Source of the DNA: Planctomycetota bacterium | Lineage (GTDB): Bacteria > Planctomycetota > UBA1135 > UBA2386 | Direction of reading: 5' to 3' | Length of the DNA stretch: 64,000 nt | NCBI GenBank assembly: GCA_020849665.1 | Contig: JADLFX010000105.1 | Span: forward strand, 89,161-153,160 | Shown: in pieces, positions 34,086-42,058 of the stretch | Layout of the letters: each line of letters opens with the position of its first letter | How positions within the stretch are numbered: the stretch's first letter is position 1 | The notes under the pieces: generated by a model | The model's input: only the letters and a program-made list of their open reading frames with translations | What the model was told of the DNA's origin: nothing | Databases searched by the model: none | Made by a program: the position numbers and the translations under genes

Positions 34086-35251
34086 GCCGCGAGCTCCGCG
34101 AGCGCCTGGCGCAGGATGGCGAGGCCCTCCTCGATCTGCGCAGCGGTGATGACGTAGGGGGGCAGCAGGCGCAGGACATCGCCAGCGGTGACGTTGGTGA
34201 TCAAGCCGCGCCGGTACAGGGATTTCTGCAGGTCGCCGGCCCCGCGGGACAGGCGCAGGCCCTGGATCAGCCCGCGGCCGCGCAGCTCGGTGATCACCGG
34301 GAACTCGCGCTGGAGCTGGGCCAGTCCCTGCGCCAGCTGCGCGCCGCGCTCGACCACGGCCGCCAGCAGCCCGCCCTCGGTGAGCGCCTGCAGGAACACC
34401 AGTGCGCCGCGGCACGCCAGGGGCCCGCCGGCGAAGGTCGAGCCGTGGTCCCCGGGCTGGAAGGTCTCGGCGCAGCCCTTGGCCACCACGATCGCGCCCA
34501 TCGGCAGGCCCGCGGCGATCGGCTTGGCCAGGGTGGCCACGTCGGGCTTCACGCCGGCGTGGTCGCCGGCCAGGAAGCGGCCGGTGCGCCCGGAGCCGCA
34601 CTGCACCTCGTCGTGGATCAGCAGCGTGCCCGTCTCGCTGCACAGGGCGCGGGCCAGGCGCAGGTACTCGGGTGGCAGCGTGCGGATGCCGCCCTCGCCC
34701 TGGATCGGCTCGAGGATCAAGGCCGCCGGCCGCGTCTCGCGCAGCGTGCGCTCGAGCACGGGCCCGTCGCCCGCGGCGACGAAGGTCGCGGCGAGCAGCG
34801 GCTGGAACGGCTCGCGGTACTTCGCCGCGTGGGTCACCGAGAGCGCGCCGAGCGAACGGCCGTGGAAGCCGCCCTCCAGCGCCACGAACGAGGTGCGCTC
34901 CGGGTTGCCGCGCATCCGCTGCCACTTGCGCGCCAGCTTCAGCGCCGCCTCGGTGGCCTCGGTGCCCGAGTTGGTGAAGAACACCGCCTCCAGGCCGCAG
35001 AGGTCGGCGAGCCGCTCCGCCACGGCTTCCGTGTACGGATGGCGGTACAGGTTCGAGAGGTGCACCACCTTGCCCACCTGGTCGCGCAGCGCCGCGACCA
35101 GCTCCGGGTGGCCGTGGCCGAGAGCCGACACCGCAATCCCGGCCAGGAAGTCGAGGTAGCGCCGGCCGTCGCGGTCGAAGAGCTCGGCGCCGCGTCCGGA
35201 CACGAACACCTCCTCGGCGCGGGCGTAGGTGCGGATCACATGTTCATCCAT
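34082..35251 (-). CDS. argD: Acetylornithine aminotransferase
   Basis: PLP-dependent class III aminotransferase converting N-acetylglutamate semialdehyde to N-acetylornithine. 389 residues with NSGTEATEAALKLAR, GGFHGRSLGAL, LIHDEVQCGSGRTG and the PLP-Lys segment ATLAKPIAAGLPMGA. The usual Pro-Ile after the catalytic Lys is kept. It overlaps argB by 8 bp. Confidence 0.96.
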   Translation of the reverse strand: MDEHVIRTYARAEEVFVSGRGAELFDRDGRRYLDFLAGIAVSALGHGHPELVAALRDQVGKVVHLSNLYRHPYTEAVAERLADLCGLEAVFFTNSGTEATEAALKLARKWQRMRGNPERTSFVALEGGFHGRSLGALSVTHAAKYREPFQPLLAATFVAAGDGPVLERTLRETRPAALILEPIQGEGGIRTLPPEYLRLARALCSETGTLLIHDEVQCGSGRTGRFLAGDHAGVKPDVATLAKPIAAGLPMGAIVVAKGCAETFQPGDHGSTFAGGPLACRGALVFLQALTEGGLLAAVVERGAQLAQGLAQLQREFPVITELRGRGLIQGLRLSRGAGDLQKSLYRRGLITNVTAGDVLRLLPPYVITAAQIEEGLAILRQALAELAA

Positions 35252-36041
35252 GGGCCATCTTCTCGTTGCAGAAGCGCGTCCCCACCGCGGGGTCCAGCGC
35301 GTGGAGCACGGTGTCCTCGCCCTCGGCGGGGGCGATCTTGATCAGGGCCGCGGGGTTCTCGGCCAGTGCCGCCAGCGCTGCCTCCACCTTGGGGATCATC
35401 CCGCCGTGGATCACGCCGGATTGCCGCAGCCGGGCGCAGGTCGTGGGGGAGAGCACCTCCAGGCGTCGGCGCTCGTGATCGAGCACGCCGGGCACATCGG
35501 TGAGGAAGAGCAGCGCCTCGGCGGCGAAGGCCCGGGCCAGCGGACCCGCGCCCATGTCGGCGTTGATGTTGTGGAACACGCCGTCCGGGCCGGGCGCCGT
35601 GGTGGCGATGACCGGCACGAAGCCGCCGGCGAGCAGGTGGCGCACCAGCCCCGGATCCGGCGCATGCACCGCGCCGACGTAGCCGAGGTCGACCCCGTCC
35701 GGGGCGTGCTTCACCGCCGCGAACGTGGCGCCGTCGGCGCCGGTGATCCCCACGGCGGGGACGCCTGCGGCCTGCAACGCCTGCACGACCGTCCGGTTGA
35801 CCTGTCCGCCGAGGACCATCAACACCACCTCGGCGGTGGCGGCGTCGGTGACGCGCAACCCCTGGTGGTAGCGATCCTGGATGCCCAGGCGCCGACTCAG
35901 GCTGCGGATCTGGTTGCCGCCGCCGTGCACCAGGACGACCTGGTGTCCGGCCGACCGGGCCCGAGCCACCGCGCGCGCGAACGCCGCCAGCCGCGGCGCC
36001 TCCTCCAGCTGGGCGCCGCCGACCTTCACCAGGAGCCTCAC
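35244..36041 (-). CDS. argB: Acetylglutamate kinase
   Basis: Phosphorylates N-acetylglutamate. 265 residues of the amino-acid kinase fold: VKVGGAQLEE (catalytic Lys), LVHGGGNQIRSL, GQVNRTVVQAL, NINADMGAGPLA and LTDVPGVL. There is no N-terminal regulatory helix of the arginine-inhibited hexameric class, so feedback control may be weak. It looks slightly like LysZ-type kinases, but no LysW gene is present. The GTG start overlaps the argC stop. Confidence 0.92.
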   Translation of the reverse strand: MRLLVKVGGAQLEEAPRLAAFARAVARARSAGHQVVLVHGGGNQIRSLSRRLGIQDRYHQGLRVTDAATAEVVLMVLGGQVNRTVVQALQAAGVPAVGITGADGATFAAVKHAPDGVDLGYVGAVHAPDPGLVRHLLAGGFVPVIATTAPGPDGVFHNINADMGAGPLARAFAAEALLFLTDVPGVLDHERRRLEVLSPTTCARLRQSGVIHGGMIPKVEAALAALAENPAALIKIAPAEGEDTVLHALDPAVGTRFCNEKMAHG

Positions 36042-37021
36042 CGCAGGCCCGCCGTCTCGGGCAGGCCGAGCATCAGGTTCATGTTCTGCAGCGCCTGGCC
36101 GCTGGCTCCCTTCACCAGGTTGTCGATCGCCGAGATCACCACGACCTGCGGCCCCACGGTCCCCACGGCGATGTGGCACTCGTTGGTGAACTGCACCCGG
36201 TTGAGCTCCGGGTAGCCCCGGTCGTAGACCTTGACGAAGGGCTCCGGCGCGTAGCTTTCCCGCAGGCACGCGCGGATCGCGTCCGCACCGCTGCCCGGCG
36301 CCGGCGTGAGGTAGAGCGTGGTGAGGATGCCGCGGAACACCGGCAGCAGGTGCGGCACGAACACGATCCGCTCGGTGCCGGCCTCCTGCCAGATCTCGGG
36401 GACGTGGCGGTGGTTGCCGACCCCGTAGGCGAGGAAGTTCTCGTGCACGCTGCCGAAGTGGGTGCGCTCGGTGGGTTGCCGGCCCGCGCCCGAGGTCCCG
36501 CTCTTGGCGTCGGCCACGATCACCGCGTGGGGATCGAGCAGGCCGTGGCGCAGGAGCGGCTTCAGGGGCAGCAGGACCGAGGTGGGGTAGCAGCCGGGGT
36601 TGGCGACCAGCCGCGCGGCCGCGACCGCGGCGCGGGCGTGCTCGGTGAGTCCGTACACCGCCTCCTGCGCCAGCTCGGGTGCTTCCGGCGCGTGGCCGTA
36701 GGTCTTCGCGTGCAGCGCGAGGTCCTTGAGCCGCAGGTCGCTGGACAGGTCCACGACCTTTGGTCCCAGCGGGAGGATCTTCTGCGCGAGGCGCGCCGCG
36801 GTGCCGTGCGGCGTGCACAGGAACACTCCGTCGACCTTCTCGAGGGCCGCGAGGTCGAGGCGCTCGATCGGCTGGTCCACCGGCAGCGCTGGTGGCTCGG
36901 GCTCGGCGCCCTCCCTGGCGCTCATCGCATGCGCCAGGCGGACGTGGGGGTGGTGGGCGAGGAGGCGCCGCAGCTCCTGGCCCGTGTAGCCGGAGGCTCC
37001 CAGGATGGCGACCGAGTTCAC
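36038..37021 (-). CDS. argC: N-acetyl-gamma-glutamyl-phosphate reductase
   Basis: NADPH-dependent reductase, 327 residues. It has the nucleotide loop AILGASGYTGQELRRLL, DLSSDLRLKD, the active-site Cys in VANPGCYPTSVLLPL, and HENFLAYGVGNHRHVPEI. GTG start overlapping the argR stop by 4 bp. Standard in length and motifs. Confidence 0.95.
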   Translation of the reverse strand: MNSVAILGASGYTGQELRRLLAHHPHVRLAHAMSAREGAEPEPPALPVDQPIERLDLAALEKVDGVFLCTPHGTAARLAQKILPLGPKVVDLSSDLRLKDLALHAKTYGHAPEAPELAQEAVYGLTEHARAAVAAARLVANPGCYPTSVLLPLKPLLRHGLLDPHAVIVADAKSGTSGAGRQPTERTHFGSVHENFLAYGVGNHRHVPEIWQEAGTERIVFVPHLLPVFRGILTTLYLTPAPGSGADAIRACLRESYAPEPFVKVYDRGYPELNRVQFTNECHIAVGTVGPQVVVISAIDNLVKGASGQALQNMNLMLGLPETAGLR

Positions 37022-37554
37022 CGCTCGGACTCCTTCATCGCCAGGAGCTGGCGGGCGAGGCGCCGGGCCGCCGCGGGGGTGGCACACACCGCCAGGACCG
37101 TGTCGTCGCCGGCGATCGTGCCGACCGCCAGCTCGCGCCCCGCCTGGTCCAGGGCCACCGCCAGGGTCGAGGCCGCGCCGGGCGGCGTGCGCAGGACCAC
37201 GAGGTTCTGTGCCGCGACCGCCGAGTGCAGCCACTGGCGCACCGTGCGGAAGAGTCCGGCGGTGCCTTCGGTGCTCGTGGGTGCGGAAGGGATCGCGGCC
37301 GGCACCTCGTAGCCCGCGGGGCCCTTCACGAGCCCCAGGTCGCGCAGATCGCGCGACAGGGTCGCCTGGTTCACCTCGATCCCCGCGCCGGCCAGGAGCT
37401 CGCTCAGCTCGGCCTGGCTGCGGATCGCCTGCCGCCGGAGCAGGGAGAGGATGGCCTGGCGGCGGTCCTCGCGTCCCGGGCCGGTCTCGGCCGCGTGCGC
37501 CGTGGCGGTGTTTTTGTGGTTGCGGCTATGCATTCTTATGCACGAAGTGCGCAT
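37018..37554 (-). CDS. argR: Arginine repressor ArgR
   Basis: Arginine-sensing repressor/activator of arginine genes. 178 residues: winged-helix DNA-binding part (about 32-75, with REDRRQAILSLL and VNQATLSRDLRDLGLVK), then the C-terminal trimer domain (IAGDDTVLAVCATPAAA). It is first in the operon, as in autoregulated arg loci. Two starts are possible, ATG at 37554 or 37533; both lie inside palindromic ARG-box-like sequence and neither has a Shine-Dalgarno site. Confidence 0.93.
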   Translation of the reverse strand: MRTSCIRMHSRNHKNTATAHAAETGPGREDRRQAILSLLRRQAIRSQAELSELLAGAGIEVNQATLSRDLRDLGLVKGPAGYEVPAAIPSAPTSTEGTAGLFRTVRQWLHSAVAAQNLVVLRTPPGAASTLAVALDQAGRELAVGTIAGDDTVLAVCATPAAARRLARQLLAMKESER

Positions 37555-37565
37555 AAAAATGCATG
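37527..37565. promoter_or_regulatory. ARG-box-like palindromes at the argR start
   Basis: Two AT-rich palindromic sites are adjacent: TATGCATTCTTATGCA (37527-37542) and TGCGCATAAAAATGCATG (37548-37565). They resemble ArgR/AhrC operators (CATNAATAAAAATTCA-like half-sites) in an otherwise very GC-rich region. They overlap the argR start, which would allow arginine-dependent repression of the whole operon. Confidence 0.6.
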
Positions 37566-37672
37566 AAGCGCCGCGCGTGTCAAGGGCCGCGGCGGGAAAC
37601 CTCCGCGGCCGGTGGCGGACCCTGGCTGCGGCCCACCCGGGCCGCGGCAGGGGGAACGGGGCTCGCCGGCCC

Positions 37673-38362
37673 TCAGTCGCGGTTGGAGAGCAGGATCAGC
37701 AGGTGCTTGAAGAGCAGCACCACGTCCACGAAGAGCACGATCGCCGCCGACACGTGGGCGGTGGTGGGGTAGTGGTGCAGGATCCGGCTGGTGTCGTAGA
37801 GGACGTAGCCGGAGAAGAGCACCACGCCGGCGACCGAGTACCAGAGGCCGGCCTCGAACCCGAAGATCATCCCGGCCAGGCCGATGCCGATCAGCGCGAA
37901 GAGGCCGATCGCCAGGGCCCCGCCGAGGAACGAGAAGTCGCGCTTGGACAGGAACACGTAGCCGGTCAGCCCGGTGAACACCATCGCGGTCACGATGCTG
38001 GCCTGGGTCAGGACCGCCGCTCCACCCGGCCCGGAGGCGGTGATCAGGACCAGCGGCGCCAGGATGAGCCCGAACAGGAACGCGTAGGCGAAGTACACGA
38101 CCAGATTGATCGGGCGCTTCTCGGCCACGGCGTGGACCAGGAACGCCGCGCCGAAGAGCACGACCAGCGGGATCCAGCGGTTCGACCACAGCCTGGCCGC
38201 GAGTTCGCCCACCACGGGCACGTTCGGCACGGCCCACAGGGTGCCCGCGAACACGAAGATCCCCGCCAGGAGCAGGGCATAGGTCTTCTGGAGGAACACT
38301 GCGCGCTCGGCGACCGGCGCCTCGGCGGCAGGCGAGTAGGCGTAGGGGTTCGAGGTGCTCAT
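37673..38362 (-). CDS. Bax inhibitor-1 / YccA family membrane protein
   Basis: A 229-residue protein with about seven hydrophobic helices, of the BI-1/YccA/YbhL family (proton/Ca2+-leak type membrane proteins; YccA also guards FtsH substrates). It has the closing acidic motif (FSGYVLYDTSRIL) and the final helix FVDVVLLFKHLLILL. A polar N-terminus of about 25 residues precedes helix 1. The ATG lies 8 nt after a possible -10 hexamer. Function in this organism unknown. Confidence 0.85.
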   Translation of the reverse strand: MSTSNPYAYSPAAEAPVAERAVFLQKTYALLLAGIFVFAGTLWAVPNVPVVGELAARLWSNRWIPLVVLFGAAFLVHAVAEKRPINLVVYFAYAFLFGLILAPLVLITASGPGGAAVLTQASIVTAMVFTGLTGYVFLSKRDFSFLGGALAIGLFALIGIGLAGMIFGFEAGLWYSVAGVVLFSGYVLYDTSRILHHYPTTAHVSAAIVLFVDVVLLFKHLLILLSNRD

Positions 38363-38370
38363 GGCGCGGG

Positions 38371-38376
38371 AGGCTA
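38371..38376 (-). promoter_or_regulatory. -10 element of the BI-1 family gene (leaderless type)
   Basis: On the minus strand TAGCCT ends 8 nt before the ATG, and no ribosome site separates them, as expected for a leaderless message. Confidence 0.35.
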
Positions 38377-38505
38377 CCCGATCTCCCGGGGGGGCGGTGG
38401 GGGTTCGCGGGACCCTGGCACCGAAAGCCGGACGGGCGGCCTGGACACCTTCCCTGGCGCCCCCGCTCCCGCCACACTGCCCGCCCCGGCCCACCCCACA
38501 CCCGC

Positions 38506-40584
38506 ATGCGTTCCCACTGCCAGGTCACGATTCTCTCCGCCCTCCTCCTCCTGAGTGCGCACGTCGCTGCGCAGAAGCAGAAGCTGACCTTCGAGCAGAC
38601 CCTGCCCGGGCCGCGCGGAGTCAACTTCAACGGTTCGTTGCCCACCATCGCCTGGGCCGCGGACGGGGTCCACGTGGTCCTGCGCGAGGACGGCAAGGCG
38701 CTGTGGCTCGATCCCGTCACGCTGGCGACGTCCGATGCGCCGGCCGAGACGGCGCCAGCCAGCCAGCCAGGGCGCGCCAACCGTACGGCGCGTGCAGACC
38801 TGCCCAAGGACGGCAAGCCACGGCGCGAGGCCGCGGCCAGCCCCGACGGCAAGTGGGTGGCGTTCGAGCTCGAGAACAACCTCGTGGTGCGGGACTCCGC
38901 CAGCGGCAAGGAGTGGGAGGTGACCACCGACGGATCGCCGCTGCTGCTCCACGGGCGGCTGGACTGGGTCTATCAGGAGGAGGTGTACGGCCGCGGCAAG
39001 TTCCGCGCGTTCTGGTGGAGCCCGGACTCGGCGCGCATCGCGTTCCTGTCGCTCGATCAGACGGGCGTGAAGGACTTTGCCGTGGTGGATCACCTGCCGG
39101 CGGCCCTCGACAAGGACAAGACCGTCCGCGTCCTCACCGAGAAGTACCCCAAGGCCGGCGACCCCAATCCCAAGGCGCGCCTGACCGTCGCCGACCTTGC
39201 CGGCCAGGCCACGGTGCCGATGGACCTCTCCGGCTACGACTCCGAGGTGCTCCTGGTGCGGGTGGGCTGGGCCCCGGACGGCAAGCGGGTCCTGGTGCAG
39301 GTGCAGGACCGCATCCAGACCTGGCTCGACCTCGTGGCCGTCGACGCAGCGACCGGCAAGGTCACGCGCCTGTTCCGCGAGACCAGCCCGACCTGGGTGA
39401 ACGTGCTCGAGGAGCCGCGCTGGCTGGCCGACGGCACCTTCCTGTGGCTGAGCGAGCGCACCGGCTTCAAGCACGTGTACCACTACGCCGCGGACGGCAG
39501 CCTGCTGAAGCAGGTCACCGAGGGCGAGTGGGCCGTCGACGAGATCCTGCGCGTCGACGAGCAGGCCAGGCTCTTGTGGTTCACCGGCACGCGCGACGGC
39601 GCCGCCAACCAGAACGCCTATCGCGTCAAGCTGGACGGCAGCGGGCTGACGCGCCTGACCCAGGGGGATGGCTGGCACCAGGTGACCCTGAACGGCAACG
39701 GCACCTTCTTCCTCGATCGCTGGTCGGCGGCAGGTACGCCGCCGGCGGTGCGCCTGTGCAAGGACGACGGCAGCGTGGTCAAGGTCCTGGCCGAGACCAA
39801 GGTCGCGGCGCTCGACCGCTACGAGTACTCGCCCAAGGAGATGCTGAAGATCCCGGCGCGCGACGGGGTGGAGCTCGACGCCGCGCTGATCAAACCCGCG
39901 GGGTTCGATCCCGGCCGCAAGTACCCGATCTGGTTCGAGACCTATGCCGGCCCGGGCGCGCCCAGCGTGGCCAACCGCTGGAGCGGCGACGCGTGGTCCC
40001 AGTTCCTCGCCCAGCAGGGCTACCTGGTGTTCCAGGTCGACAACCGCACGGCATCACGGCGCGGCCACAAGCACGTCGGCGAGCTCTACAAGAACTTCGG
40101 CGCGAGCGAGCTGCGCGACATCGAGGACGCGCTCGAGTGGCTGTGCCGCAATCCCTGGGCCGATGCCACGCGGGTCGGCATGCACGGCTGGAGCTACGGT
40201 GGGTTCATCACCGCGTACTGCCTGGTGAACAGCAAGCGTTTCAAGCTCGGCATCGCCGGCGCCGGCGTCTACGACTGGCGTCTCTACGACACGATCTACA
40301 CCGAGCGCTACATGTCGACCCCGGAGCTGAACCGCGAGGGGTACCAGTCGAGTTCGGTGGTCGCACGCGCCAAGAACCTGCACGGCCAGCTGGTGCTGAT
40401 CCACGGCACCATGGACGACAACGTGCACCTGCAGAATGCCATGCGCTTCGTCTACGAGCTGCAGAAGGCCGGCAAGCTCTTCGACATGATGTTCTACCCG
40501 AAGATGATGCACGGCCCCTCGTCGCTGGAGCAGTACCAGCACGTGCGCACGTACCTCTGGCACTGCATCCAGAAGTACCTCTGA
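38506..40584 (+). CDS. Secreted S9B peptidase (dipeptidyl-peptidase IV-like)
   Basis: A 692-residue exported serine peptidase. A signal peptide (ILSALLLLSAHVAAQ) is followed by an eight-bladed beta-propeller and a C-terminal alpha/beta-hydrolase. The propeller helix DWVYQEEVYGRG carries the two Glu that hold the substrate N-terminus in DPP-IV. The catalytic Ser is in GWSYGG (about 563), the Asp in TMDDNVH, and the His in MMHG (about 668). It should remove X-Pro or X-Ala dipeptides in the periplasm. It is convergent with the lipoprotein gene downstream. Confidence 0.92.
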   Translation: MRSHCQVTILSALLLLSAHVAAQKQKLTFEQTLPGPRGVNFNGSLPTIAWAADGVHVVLREDGKALWLDPVTLATSDAPAETAPASQPGRANRTARADLPKDGKPRREAAASPDGKWVAFELENNLVVRDSASGKEWEVTTDGSPLLLHGRLDWVYQEEVYGRGKFRAFWWSPDSARIAFLSLDQTGVKDFAVVDHLPAALDKDKTVRVLTEKYPKAGDPNPKARLTVADLAGQATVPMDLSGYDSEVLLVRVGWAPDGKRVLVQVQDRIQTWLDLVAVDAATGKVTRLFRETSPTWVNVLEEPRWLADGTFLWLSERTGFKHVYHYAADGSLLKQVTEGEWAVDEILRVDEQARLLWFTGTRDGAANQNAYRVKLDGSGLTRLTQGDGWHQVTLNGNGTFFLDRWSAAGTPPAVRLCKDDGSVVKVLAETKVAALDRYEYSPKEMLKIPARDGVELDAALIKPAGFDPGRKYPIWFETYAGPGAPSVANRWSGDAWSQFLAQQGYLVFQVDNRTASRRGHKHVGELYKNFGASELRDIEDALEWLCRNPWADATRVGMHGWSYGGFITAYCLVNSKRFKLGIAGAGVYDWRLYDTIYTERYMSTPELNREGYQSSSVVARAKNLHGQLVLIHGTMDDNVHLQNAMRFVYELQKAGKLFDMMFYPKMMHGPSSLEQYQHVRTYLWHCIQKYL

Positions 40585-40587
40585 GTC

Positions 40588-40615
40588 GCCGCGCTCCGGG
40601 TCGCCGCAGCGCGGC
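40588..40615. terminator. Hairpin between convergent genes
   Basis: GCCGCGCT and AGCGCGGC form an 8-bp stem with a 12-nt loop right after the peptidase stop. No T run. Confidence 0.35.
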
Positions 40616-40633
40616 GGCATCGGGGCGGCGGGT

Positions 40634-42058
40634 TCAGCGGACGCTGATCGTCACCGCGTCGACCGCGAACTCGGCCCGCTCCCCCGGCGCGAAGTCTGCA
40701 GACAGCTCGATCTCGAGGCTCGCGTCGCGGTCGACGTGGGCCAACGAGGCGAAGCGCAGGGTGGTGACCGCGTACGCGGTGTCGCGCGGGCGCTTGTCGA
40801 CCGCCACCTCGTAGCGACCGGTCGTGGTGTTGCGCACCGAGATCCGCAGCGCCGTGTCGCCGTCGACGCGGGACAGGGCTGCGCGGACGGCGATCGTGAC
40901 CTCGTCGACCTCGGTGGCCTGGGCCACCGGCAGCGGCACCTGATGGCGGAAGCCCGCGATCTCGCGGCCGGAAAACGCCTGCGTGGCCAACGTGAGCGGC
41001 CGGTCGTCCGCCTCGCGCAGGGCGTCGCGGGTGCCGCGCACCGGCTGGCCGGCCATCAGGCGGAAGAGGCCGCGGCCCAGGTCGGCGCGCAAGGCCGCCC
41101 CGCCGGGTGGGGGCCAGGACACCAGGCGCGGCAGGAAGTCGGCGCCGGACACCTGGTAGCGCTGATCCAGGACCAGCCATGCGGCGTTGGCGCCGTCCGG
41201 GTCCAGCACGCACAGGCGCAGTCCGGCCATCCCCTCGAGGGGCCGCGCCAGGGCCGCCACGATCCGATCCCCGCCGCGGCTGAACCGGGGGGCGCGATCC
41301 TCGCCGAGCCCGTCGCCAAGCGCGGTGACCGGACCGCCGGCGGAGGACACGGCACAGAGCCGGCTGGCGCCTGTGCCGAGCAGCCGGGCGAAGACCACCC
41401 TGCTGCCATCCGGAGACAGCGCCGGCTCGCGATCCCCGGGTCCCGGGCCGCCGTCGGTGAGCGGGACCAACCCGCTCCCGTCGGGCTGCATCCGGTAGAT
41501 GCGACTTCGCGTTCCGGAACCCCCGATCTCGGTGCGCGCGAACACCACGCCGGCGCTGGTCCAGTCCGGGTCCCGGTCCAGGCCCGCGGTGACCGGTCGC
41601 GGATCGGCGCCGTCGGCGCCCATCGTCCACAGGCGCTGCGCTCCGTCGCGGTCGGTGGAGAAGAGCAGCGCGGTGCCGTCCGGCGACCAGCACGGCGTCT
41701 CGTCGACCGCGGCGTTCGCCGTGAGGCGGGTCTCGGCCACGGTTCCGTCGAGAGAACTCACATAGATCTCGCGGCTGCCTGCCTCGCCCAGCGCGAGCTC
41801 GCGCGTGAACGCGAAGCGGTTGCCGTCGGGTGCCATCCGCACGTGCAGCTCCACACCGTTGCGCGTGGTCCGCTTGCGCGGATCGAGCATCTGGCGCGTG
41901 GCCGTGTAGAGGTCGCTCTCGCTCTGGGTGCTGGCGTCGGCCACCCGGGCATAGATCAGCTCCGGAGGCTGGTCGGCGACGATCGGCGCCCGCGACGAGC
42001 CGGACTCGCCGCAGGCCGCGAGGAGGCCCGCGGCCAGGAGCGCGGCCCGCCGGGTCAC
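40634..42058 (-). CDS. TolB-like beta-propeller lipoprotein
   Basis: A 474-residue protein: short signal peptide with lipobox LLAAC, then WD40/TolB-style beta-propeller repeats (PCWSPDGTALLFSTDRDGAQRLW, REPALSPDGSRVVFARL) up to about residue 300, then a beta-rich C-terminal domain like a jelly-roll or carbohydrate-binding module (SLEIELSADFAPGERAEF). It likely binds protein or glycan outside the cell. The GTG start overlaps the stop of the polytopic glycosyltransferase by 4 bp, so the two probably form a functional pair. Confidence 0.72.
   Translation of the reverse strand: MTRRAALLAAGLLAACGESGSSRAPIVADQPPELIYARVADASTQSESDLYTATRQMLDPRKRTTRNGVELHVRMAPDGNRFAFTRELALGEAGSREIYVSSLDGTVAETRLTANAAVDETPCWSPDGTALLFSTDRDGAQRLWTMGADGADPRPVTAGLDRDPDWTSAGVVFARTEIGGSGTRSRIYRMQPDGSGLVPLTDGGPGPGDREPALSPDGSRVVFARLLGTGASRLCAVSSAGGPVTALGDGLGEDRAPRFSRGGDRIVAALARPLEGMAGLRLCVLDPDGANAAWLVLDQRYQVSGADFLPRLVSWPPPGGAALRADLGRGLFRLMAGQPVRGTRDALREADDRPLTLATQAFSGREIAGFRHQVPLPVAQATEVDEVTIAVRAALSRVDGDTALRISVRNTTTGRYEVAVDKRPRDTAYAVTTLRFASLAHVDRDASLEIELSADFAPGERAEFAVDAVTISVR

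Noticed and set aside
35244..37021. LysW-type lysine pathway in place of arginine synthesis
   Set aside because: argB looks slightly LysZ-like, but ArgJ, NAGS, OTC, ArgG and ArgH in the same operon and lack of a LysW gene point to arginine.
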